This document shows positions 1-5,327 of a DNA stretch of 5,327 bases, one piece after another (position 1 is the stretch's first letter; each line of letters begins with the position of its first letter). Position numbers and translations under genes: made by a program. The DNA comes from Chloroflexota bacterium. Its GTDB lineage: Bacteria; Chloroflexota; Dormibacteria; Dormibacterales; Dormibacteraceae. The notes below the pieces were generated by a model that ran no database searches, was not told the origin of the DNA, and saw only the letters and a program-made list of their open reading frames with translations. The stretch covers positions 1-5,327 of the forward strand of contig VBGE01000208.1 in the NCBI GenBank assembly GCA_005880345.1. Direction: 5' to 3'.

Positions 1-32
1 ACCGGCCGGATATCCCTCGACGCATCACGACG

Positions 33-1253
33 TTGCGTGTCCTAAGGGCCAACCCTGGATTCAACAGTTTGATCGCTGCAATCGGGATCTCCTCACTCGG
101 TGATCCCCTGACGCAAGTTGCGTCCTTGATCTCAATCTACATAAAAACACATGATGCTCGCTTCGTTGCTCTCGGTTTCATTGTTCAGGCGGTTGCAACC
201 ATCGTCGTCACCAGCTTGGCGGGTGGCCTGACGGATAGGCTCCCTCGCCGCGGACTGGTTGTTGGCCTTGAGTTGTTGAGAGCGGCCACTTTGTTGAGCA
301 CACCGTTTCTAATCGGCCTCAACTGGTGGCTCATTGTGCCGATCCTGTTCTTTCTCTCAGGAATCAATGCGGTGGTTCAACCAGCCAAGCAGGCAGCAAT
401 ACCGAGTCTCGTCCCATCAGGTCAGATCGGCAAGGCCAACGCAATGGTTGCGGCCACATCGATGCTGGCAGGGGCGGTCGGCTTTGGAGTAGCTGCCGCG
501 ATCCTGAGCACGTTTCCGAGCTCGATTAACGTTCTCTTCGTTGCCGACGCCGCCACCTTTGTGCTTGCCGCCGGCATCATTCTGGGAATCCCAAACCTTG
601 GTGGAGGCCTGATCGCAACCTCTGTGGCTGGCGCGCTACGCCGAACGTGGTCGATAGTTGAGGCACGCCCGCACTTGGTAGTCAGCACCTTGGCTGCGTT
701 CCTGATTCCAATCAGCATGCCCGCGCTATTGGCACTTGCCTACCAGATATCGCTGGCAGGTGGCCAGACCTATTCGTTACTTGAGCTGGTGTCATCTGTC
801 GGCATCTTCGTGGGCTCCCTCATAGTTAGTCGAATTGGGTCGATTGGCTCGATGCGAACGGTAGGTGCGGGCCTCTTGTTGACAGGCGCCTTCTCGGTTG
901 CAATAGCGATGAGCCCTATTTACGTAATTGTGCTATTCGCCTTGTTTGTAGCGTCGGTCGGGAACCCGATTTATGCGGTGGCGAATCAGACCGCGCTTAT
1001 TGAAGCCGCAGACGCATCGAATCGCGGAACGGTAATGGCGACTCGGTTCGGACTTGCTCAGACCGCCGGAATAATCGGCATGGCAGTCGGCGGGGTCGTT
1101 ACCAGGCAGTTCAGTCCGGGGGCTGCTTACGCTGTCCTTGGTGTTGGGCTGGTACTGCTTGCGCTCTACGCCCTGGCGGCGGGCCGAAGTACAGTCAACC
1201 CACTCCACGGCGCCGCGTACGAGGAAGCTGCCCTGCAGCGGGCGAAGACCTAA
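33..1253 (+). CDS. MFS transporter, drug/macrolide-exporter-like (possibly 5' partial)
   Basis: This is a major facilitator superfamily membrane transporter of the proton-driven efflux type (MFS_1/MFS_3; EntS- or MefA-like in general layout). The substrate cannot be read from the sequence. From the TTG start it is 406 residues, normal for the family, with about 12 hydrophobic segments. The loop after TM2 carries the MFS motif A (G64-G65-L-T-D68-R69-L-P-R72-R73), and P117-A-K-Q-A-A-I-P124 matches the conserved TM4 region of MFS_3-type exporters. The start is uncertain: no Shine-Dalgarno precedes TTG 33, and the frame stays open to base 3 (R-P-D-I-P-R-R-I-T-T before the TTG), so the true start may lie left of the window. 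TTG 33 does put a typical short N-terminus of about 10 residues before TM1. Third codon positions are far more A/T-rich than in the downstream genes. The family call is secure; the start and substrate are not. Confidence 0.85.
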   Translation: MRVLRANPGFNSLIAAIGISSLGDPLTQVASLISIYIKTHDARFVALGFIVQAVATIVVTSLAGGLTDRLPRRGLVVGLELLRAATLLSTPFLIGLNWWLIVPILFFLSGINAVVQPAKQAAIPSLVPSGQIGKANAMVAATSMLAGAVGFGVAAAILSTFPSSINVLFVADAATFVLAAGIILGIPNLGGGLIATSVAGALRRTWSIVEARPHLVVSTLAAFLIPISMPALLALAYQISLAGGQTYSLLELVSSVGIFVGSLIVSRIGSIGSMRTVGAGLLLTGAFSVAIAMSPIYVIVLFALFVASVGNPIYAVANQTALIEAADASNRGTVMATRFGLAQTAGIIGMAVGGVVTRQFSPGAAYAVLGVGLVLLALYALAAGRSTVNPLHGAAYEEAALQRAKT

Positions 1254-1282
1254 AGCGGGCTCGGGTCCCAGTTTGGCTCGTC

Positions 1283-1378
1283 ATACCTACAAGCGGGGTC
1301 CCGGCCGCGTCCTGGACTCTCGACCCCAAGCGGCGCCGTCGCTACCTGCAAATCGGCTTTGCGATCGCCGCACTCCTG
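1283..1378 (+). other. Probable N-terminal coding extension of the AI-2E gene, lacking a canonical start
   Basis: Reading upstream of GTG 1379 in the same frame gives S-W-T-L-D-P-K-R-R-R-Y-L-Q-I-G-F-A-I-A-A-L-L just before V-F-I-T. This is a basic cytoplasmic tail followed by the first half of a transmembrane helix, exactly what AI-2E family proteins have at this place. The frame is open back through the end of the MFS gene, yet none of the codons between 1253 and 1378 is ATG, GTG or TTG; the nearest unusual candidates are CTG 1346 and ATA 1283, neither with a clear Shine-Dalgarno. I therefore mark the stretch as likely coding with an unknown start. Alternatives are a start lost at a rearrangement junction or a sequencing/assembly indel. 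Confidence 0.5.
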
Positions 1379-2359
1379 GTGTTCATCACCGTTCTCTTCC
1401 TGCTCCGCGACTTCCTAGGAGCCTTTGTCCTCGGGTCGGCCATCGCTTTCCTCATTCAGCCCGCCGTCATTCGGCTACATGGGGCCGGAATACCCCGCGT
1501 GATCGCCATCGCCATCGTCTTCCTCGGGATCATCGTCGCCCTCGCCGGCCTGGTTCTCCTGATCGTTCCCGTTGGCGTCAGCGAGGTGAACCAGCTTCAG
1601 GTTCAGGCTCCGAGCCTGGCGGCTGCCGCTCAGGACAGGCTCAACAGCCTGCAGCCCATTCGCATCTTCGGCATCGACATCGACTTGAAAGGCATCACGG
1701 CAACCATCAACTCACACCTGCGCGACTATCTCCTCGGGCAGTTCGGCAACGCTGTGACGCTCGGGCTGACAGCGCTGACCACCGCGCTCCAGCTGCTGTT
1801 GATGTTCATCGTCGCGTTCCTGCTCGCGCTCGAGGCGCCCGCGCTTCGCCGAGACCTGCGCCGCTTCGTCCCCAGCGACTACCGGACAGACTTCGATCAG
1901 ATCTGGCGCAAGGTCCGCACGATGCTTTACGCATATGTCCGCGGACAGCTGTTGATCGCTGGTCTCATCGGCATCACCTCCGGCATCGTCTGCGCGATCT
2001 TCGGCCTGCCGGATGCGGTGGCGCTTGGCCTCATTGCAGGCATCACCGCGCTTGTTCCTTATCTGGGTCCTTTCATTGGCGCAGTGCCGGCCATCCTGGT
2101 CGGTCTCTCGCAGAGCCCGCAGCAGGCAGTTTTCGTCGCCATCGCGTACATCGCGATCCCGAACTTCTACCTCAACTTCATCTACCCGAAGGTCGTCGGC
2201 GACGCCGTCAAGCTGCCACCAATCTTGATCATCGTGGCCCTCATCGCCGGCTTCAGCTGGGGAGGCATCCTGGGCATGTTCGTCGCCGTCCCGATCGCCG
2301 CGACTCTGCGCATTCTCTTCGACCACATCTATCCGCGCCTCTACGAGAGGCCGGCTTGA
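1379..2359 (+). CDS. AI-2E family transporter (TqsA/PerM-like), start uncertain
   Basis: This is a multi-pass inner-membrane protein of the AI-2E transporter family (PF01594), whose members include the autoinducer-2 exporter TqsA and PerM/YdiK-type proteins; substrates of most members are unknown. From GTG 1379 it is 326 residues. Typical features are the helix pair near the N-terminus ending L-I-Q-P-A-V, a polar middle region (about residues 70-110) between helices, and the conserved C-terminal half: L225-V-P-Y-L-G-P231-F-I-G-A-V-P, then N266-F-I-Y-P-K271 followed by L279-P-P281, and a last helix reading G-M-F-V-A-V-P-I-A-A. GTG 1379 would cut TM1 in half and has no Shine-Dalgarno; starts at CTG 1346 or ATA 1283 would give 337-358 residues, closer to the family's usual size. 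The stop overlaps the TTG of the metallophosphoesterase gene, so the two are co-transcribed. The family is confident; the start and substrate are not. Confidence 0.87.
   Translation: MFITVLFLLRDFLGAFVLGSAIAFLIQPAVIRLHGAGIPRVIAIAIVFLGIIVALAGLVLLIVPVGVSEVNQLQVQAPSLAAAAQDRLNSLQPIRIFGIDIDLKGITATINSHLRDYLLGQFGNAVTLGLTALTTALQLLLMFIVAFLLALEAPALRRDLRRFVPSDYRTDFDQIWRKVRTMLYAYVRGQLLIAGLIGITSGIVCAIFGLPDAVALGLIAGITALVPYLGPFIGAVPAILVGLSQSPQQAVFVAIAYIAIPNFYLNFIYPKVVGDAVKLPPILIIVALIAGFSWGGILGMFVAVPIAATLRILFDHIYPRLYERPA
2345..2350 (+). promoter_or_regulatory. Ribosome binding site for the metallophosphoesterase gene
   Basis: GAGAGG lies inside the last codons of the AI-2E gene, five bases (ccggc) before TTG 2356. 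It is the best Shine-Dalgarno match seen in the window and it fixes the TTG as the start, placing the protein's first residues at M-R-I-A-L-L-S-D-I-H as expected for the family. Confidence 0.75.
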
Positions 2360-3069
2360 GGATCGCGCTACTCTCCGACATCCACGCCAACTGGCAAGCG
2401 CTCGAGGCGGTTCTGCGCGACTGCCCTCCGGTCGACGAGACCCTCTGCCTTGGTGACGTGGTCGGTTATGGCGGTGATCCGAAGCATTGCGTCGACGAGG
2501 TCATGAAGCGTGGCTGGCTGACGCTGGTCGGCAATCACGACCGGGCTTGTACGGATCCCGAGATCCTAGAGTGGTTCAACGACGACGCCGCTTCGGTGGT
2601 TCGTTGGACAATTGAGGTGATTGGAGACGAGCGGCTGGAATGGTTGCGGGGGTTGCCGGACAGCCACTTTGAGCACGATGTGCTGCTCGTTCACGCCAGC
2701 CCGCGCGACCACATTTATGAGTACGTGCTCGACACCGCGGTCGCTCATGCCAACCTCGAGCTGCTCGACGGCGGCATCTGCTTTCATGGCCACACGCATG
2801 TGCCTGGCATCTTCGGCATGTCCAGCGACACAGTGACGCATGAATACCGGGTCGACACATTCAAATTGAACGGAGCGGCGCTAGTGAATCCTGGAAGTGT
2901 GGGTCAGCCGCGCGACGGTCTGCCCACGGCCAGCTACGGCATATGGGACGTCGACGCGAAGACGTTCGAATTCCGGCGAATCCGTTACGACATCAAGGGC
3001 GCGCAGCGCGCCATCCGCAAAGCCCGACTACCCGAGCGTTTCGCCCTCCGACTCGAAAGCGGCCGATGA
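2356..3069 (+). CDS. Metallophosphoesterase, YfcE/ApaH-like (Metallophos_2)
   Basis: This is a 237-residue soluble cytoplasmic phosphoesterase of the calcineurin-like fold, which uses two metal ions to hydrolyse phosphomonoesters or phosphodiesters; the natural substrate is not predictable. All signature motifs are intact and in order: D8-I-H10-A-N, G33-D34-V-V-G-Y-G, G59-N60-H61-D62, V112-H113-A-S-P, G145-H146-T-H148 and N178-P-G-S-V-G-Q-P-R-D-G188. Likely metal ligands are D8, H10, D34, N60, H113, H146 and H148. The C-terminus (Y-D-I-K-G-A...R-L-P-E-R-F-A-L-R-L) matches the end of this subfamily, so the protein is complete. The start is TTG, overlapping the upstream TGA as TTGA and preceded by GAGAGG. 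The reading frame also continues far upstream through the AI-2E gene, but that part is an arginine-rich shadow. The 3' end overlaps the glycosyltransferase start as ATGA. There is no signal peptide or membrane segment. Confidence 0.93.
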   Translation: MRIALLSDIHANWQALEAVLRDCPPVDETLCLGDVVGYGGDPKHCVDEVMKRGWLTLVGNHDRACTDPEILEWFNDDAASVVRWTIEVIGDERLEWLRGLPDSHFEHDVLLVHASPRDHIYEYVLDTAVAHANLELLDGGICFHGHTHVPGIFGMSSDTVTHEYRVDTFKLNGAALVNPGSVGQPRDGLPTASYGIWDVDAKTFEFRRIRYDIKGAQRAIRKARLPERFALRLESGR

Positions 3070-5087
3070 ATCAAAGACGGGCAATGCGGTTGGTGCGCCT
3101 CGGCTATGCCGCGGCGGCAGGTGCCGGGATCGGTTCATTCATTTTCTGGACGATCTACTGGTTCTCCTTCATCCGCGGCAACCTGCGCGGTCCTGACTTC
3201 TTCAACTTCTATGCCGCCGCCAAGCTATACGTGACTCACGGCGGCTCCTCCGTCTACGACATCGCAATGCAGAAGCAGGTGGAGCTGCAGGTGACCGGCC
3301 AGGATCCTTCGCGGTTTATCGTCCTGCCGTACTTCCACCCGCCGTACTACACCCTTCTCATCGCGCCGTTGGGTTTTCTCGATTACCGGAACGCGTACTA
3401 CGTGATGGCTGCGTTCAATGTCGTGCTCCTCACCGCGATGATCGTGGTGCTTGCCCGAAGCAGCCTCAGCATTCACGGTCGCGGGTGGTTCGTCGCCGTC
3501 GCCATGATTGCCGGCTTCTTTCCCCTCTTCGTGACGATCCTCCAGGGACAGTCCGACCTCGTGGTGCTCGTTCCGCTGGCAGCCGCTTACGCGGCCTGGG
3601 CGAAAGGGCGCCTCGGCCTGGCCGGCGCATTGAGCGCCCTCGCGCTCGCCAAACCGCAACTGTTGCTGCTCATCCCAATCCTGTTCCTCGCGCGCCGCGC
3701 GTGGCGCGCGCTCGCAGCATTCGCCGGGGTTCTGCTCGGCCTTGGACTCGTCTCGGTCATCGGGTTTGGATTCGGTCCCGTCGTGACCTACCTCACTTCG
3801 GTCGGCACCTGGGCGGTCACCGGGCGATTACCGAACACCACCCAGGTCGTCTACACCGACCCGGCCGTTTACTCGCTGCGCAACGTCCTGGAGGCGCTTC
3901 CGGGCGGCGGCAAGGCGGTCGCCCTCGTGATCCTTCTGCTCCTGCTGGCCCTGGTCGCGCTTTCGCTGAGCTGGCGTCCGGACAAGCCGCGGCTCGATTT
4001 CGCGCTCGCCATCGCGGCGTCGCTGGTGTTGAGCCCGCACCAGAACGTGCACGACCTCGCACTCCTGGTGATCCCCGGATTCGCGCTTGCCGACCTGGCG
4101 CTGGCCGGCCAGTTGCGCTGGCCCCACGTGTCGGTGGCGGTCCTGTTCTTCGCTTACGCCGCGATCGACCTGACACTGGCGATCAACTTCTGGTCGGCCG
4201 CGGTCGGCGCCCTTGCCGTGGCCGGCTATCTCACGCTCGAGCGGATGGCGGTGCGGCCGGATCCCATTCCGCTTGGCGAGCTGCAATGGAGCGGTCCTCG
4301 TCCTCGCCGCGTCATCGTTCTGCCGGCGTATCGCGCTGCCAAGACGCTGGCCGAGGTCGTCGGCGATATTCCGCAGGGGCACGCAGACAGAATCCTGCTC
4401 GTAGACGACGCCAGCAAGGACGCCACCGTGAGCGTGGCCACTGCGCTGAGGCTCGACGTCATCCGGCACCGCCAGAACCTCGGCTACGGAGGCAACCAGA
4501 AGACCTGCTACAGGCAGGCACTCGAGATGGGCGCCGATGTCGTCGTCATGCTGCATCCCGACGGCCAATACGACCCGGCCATCATTCCCAATGTATGCCG
4601 CGTCATCGAGAATGGCGAGGCGGACATCGTGCTCGGCTCGAGGTGGCTAGGTCTCGACCCCGCGAGGGCGGGGATGCCGTGGTGGAAGATGATCGGCAAC
4701 CGCTTCCTGACCGCGACCGAGAACCGCGTGCTCGGCCTGAATCTTTCCGAGTACCACACTGGCTATCGCGCGTACTCCCGAAGGTTTCTCGAGGCGATAC
4801 CATTCCTCGAGAACAGCAACGACTTCGTCTTCGACACCCAGGTCTTGATCCAGGCGGCGACATTCGGGTTCAAGATCGGCGAAGTACCGGCAATCGGGCG
4901 CTACCACGAGGACGCAAGCTCGGTCAATTTCATGACGTCTACCGTGTACGGGTTGAAGACGTTGGGCGCCCTGGTGCGATACGTGCTGCATCGCGCCGGC
5001 TTTCCATGCAGGTGGCTGACGCCGGTTTCAGATGCCGACAAACAGACGCTTGCGATAGGCCAGGTACCCCACCACAGCCAGGTTTAG
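3066..5087 (+). CDS. Bifunctional glycosyltransferase: GT87/DUF2029 membrane domain fused to GT2 domain
   Basis: This 673-residue protein has two glycosyltransferase units. Residues about 1-395 form a multi-pass GT-C membrane domain like GT87/DUF2029 (PF09594; PimE relatives): TM1 at 12-36, then an outside loop with G-P-D44-F-F-N-F-Y-A-A-A, F90-H-P-P93, G161-Q-S-D164, A195-K-P-Q198 and S323-P-H-Q-N-V-H-D330, with about ten or eleven hydrophobic helices. D44 is the candidate catalytic base, by analogy with PimE. Residues about 414-650 form a cytoplasmic GT2 (GT-A) domain: V416-I-V-L-P-A-Y, V446-D-D-A-S450, N471-L-G-Y-G-G-N-Q-K, the DxD-region motif H497-P-D-G-Q-Y-D-P504, G524-S-R-W and H564-T-G-Y-R568. 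It resembles DPM/DPG-synthase-like GT2 enzymes, which make polyprenyl-phosphate sugars. The start is ATG 3066, overlapping the TGA of the phosphoesterase gene, with weak GAAAG at 3055-3059; ATG 3084 is an alternative. GT87 enzymes usually use polyprenyl-phosphate sugar donors, so a donor-making plus donor-using enzyme is inferred. The sugar and acceptor are unknown. Confidence 0.88.
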   Translation: MNQRRAMRLVRLGYAAAAGAGIGSFIFWTIYWFSFIRGNLRGPDFFNFYAAAKLYVTHGGSSVYDIAMQKQVELQVTGQDPSRFIVLPYFHPPYYTLLIAPLGFLDYRNAYYVMAAFNVVLLTAMIVVLARSSLSIHGRGWFVAVAMIAGFFPLFVTILQGQSDLVVLVPLAAAYAAWAKGRLGLAGALSALALAKPQLLLLIPILFLARRAWRALAAFAGVLLGLGLVSVIGFGFGPVVTYLTSVGTWAVTGRLPNTTQVVYTDPAVYSLRNVLEALPGGGKAVALVILLLLLALVALSLSWRPDKPRLDFALAIAASLVLSPHQNVHDLALLVIPGFALADLALAGQLRWPHVSVAVLFFAYAAIDLTLAINFWSAAVGALAVAGYLTLERMAVRPDPIPLGELQWSGPRPRRVIVLPAYRAAKTLAEVVGDIPQGHADRILLVDDASKDATVSVATALRLDVIRHRQNLGYGGNQKTCYRQALEMGADVVVMLHPDGQYDPAIIPNVCRVIENGEADIVLGSRWLGLDPARAGMPWWKMIGNRFLTATENRVLGLNLSEYHTGYRAYSRRFLEAIPFLENSNDFVFDTQVLIQAATFGFKIGEVPAIGRYHEDASSVNFMTSTVYGLKTLGALVRYVLHRAGFPCRWLTPVSDADKQTLAIGQVPHHSQV

Positions 5088-5327
5088 CAGCAGCGCTCCG
5101 ACTTTGAAGAGCGTGACGTGGATCACGACTTCGTATGCCTCGTATGGAATGAGGATTCCCGTCGCGATAACCGTGAGGTACTCGGCCCAGCGTCGGCGCA
5201 TCGCCAGGCCGACGCCCTCGGTGGCCTCGAGTGCTGCGTAGACAATGCCGGCGATGGCGATGATCGTGATGTGGTTGAAGGCGCCGACGTAAGCGAGGAC
5301 CCGGAACAGCAGATTGACGAGGAAGTT
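5028..5327 (-). CDS. DUF2127 family membrane protein, 5' end outside the window
   Basis: Read on the - strand from the right edge, the frame is open for 99 codons to a TGA at 5030-5028. It begins N-F-L-V-N-L-L-F-R-V-L-A-Y and contains Y30-A-A-L-E34, then G40-L-A-M-R-R-R-W47-A-E-Y, I60-P61-Y-E63-A-Y-E66, and L79-L-L-N82-L-A-V-V-G-Y-L-A-Y. This order (a helix ending in an acidic residue, G-L with basic residues before W-A-E, I-P-x-E-x-Y-E, then a last helix with L-N-x-A-V-x-x-Y-L) is the pattern I know for DUF2127 (PF09900), small integral membrane proteins of unknown function. About three transmembrane helices are visible here; the N-terminal part and start lie beyond base 5327. The gene is convergent with the glycosyltransferase gene and shares its last 60 bases with that gene's 3' end. 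It is not part of the + strand operon. Confidence 0.82.
   Translation of the reverse strand, partial: NFLVNLLFRVLAYVGAFNHITIIAIAGIVYAALEATEGVGLAMRRRWAEYLTVIATGILIPYEAYEVVIHVTLFKVGALLLNLAVVGYLAYRKRLFVGI

Noticed and set aside
1295..1327. GGGGTC...GACCCC inverted repeat with a 21-base loop after the MFS gene, considered as a terminator
   Set aside because: The stem is only six bases, the loop is long and no T-run follows. The stretch also reads as the in-frame N-terminus of the AI-2E protein.
1712..2326. 204-codon antisense frame over the AI-2E gene
   Set aside because: Its composition is extreme (Asp/Glu/Arg/Gln-rich), it has no recognisable motif, and it lies opposite well-conserved AI-2E coding sequence.
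1138..2355. Long open frame running into the metallophosphoesterase from upstream, which could suggest a 643-residue fusion protein
   Set aside because: The upstream part is arginine/proline/histidine-rich with no domain-like pattern and lies over the AI-2E gene in another frame. The phosphoesterase starts cleanly at TTG 2356 with a good ribosome binding site.
3689..3710. Perfect 8-base inverted repeat (CGCGCGCC, 6-base loop, GGCGCGCG)
   Set aside because: It sits within codons for A-R-R-A-W-R-A in the GT87 domain, has no T-run after it, and is easily explained by G+C-rich Arg/Ala codons.
3828..4568. 246-codon antisense frame over the glycosyltransferase gene
   Set aside because: It has no motif or hydrophobic pattern of a real protein and mirrors the codon bias of the + strand gene.
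3485..5107. 540-codon + strand frame inside the glycosyltransferase gene
   Set aside because: It is an arginine-rich shadow typical of high-G+C coding DNA. The real frame carries conserved glycosyltransferase motifs throughout.

Overview
The window is a gene-dense, high-G+C bacterial segment with four genes on the + strand and one cut-off gene on the - strand. Start codons are mixed (TTG, ATG, possibly GTG), stops and starts overlap, and one clear Shine-Dalgarno site is present. This fits a high-G+C soil-type bacterium such as Chloroflexota/Dormibacterota or Actinomycetota. No marker gene is present, so the taxonomic guess is weak. I see no tRNA, rRNA, CRISPR array, transposase, integrase or convincing terminator.

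Layout. (1) Bases 1-1253: a major facilitator superfamily (MFS) exporter-like protein, open to the left edge, with codon use clearly more A/T-rich at third positions than the rest. (2) About 1254-1378: a short stretch without a recognised separate gene; its second half reads in frame as the N-terminus of the next gene, but no ATG, GTG or TTG is in frame there. (3) 1379-2359 (true start probably upstream): an AI-2E family (TqsA/PerM-like) multi-pass membrane transporter. (4) 2356-3069: a soluble YfcE/ApaH-like metallophosphoesterase with all metal motifs intact. (5) 3066-5087: a 673-residue two-domain glycosyltransferase, an N-terminal multi-pass GT87/DUF2029 domain fused to a C-terminal cytoplasmic GT2 domain of the DPM-synthase-like type. 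(6) 5028-5327, - strand: the 3' part of a DUF2127 membrane protein, overlapping the glycosyltransferase tail-to-tail by 60 bases.

Genes 3-5 are linked by 4-base stop/start overlaps (TTGA and ATGA) and almost certainly share a transcript. The glycosyltransferase is the most interesting product: a GT2 enzyme that could load a sugar onto a polyprenyl phosphate is joined to a GT-C enzyme of a family that uses such lipid-linked sugars outside the membrane. Whether the AI-2E protein and the phosphoesterase serve the same pathway cannot be told from sequence. The MFS gene looks like a separate, possibly acquired neighbour, and the join between it and the operon coincides with the AI-2E gene's missing start. 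I found no clearly new biological system; the main leads are the fusion, the missing start and the antisense gene overlap.
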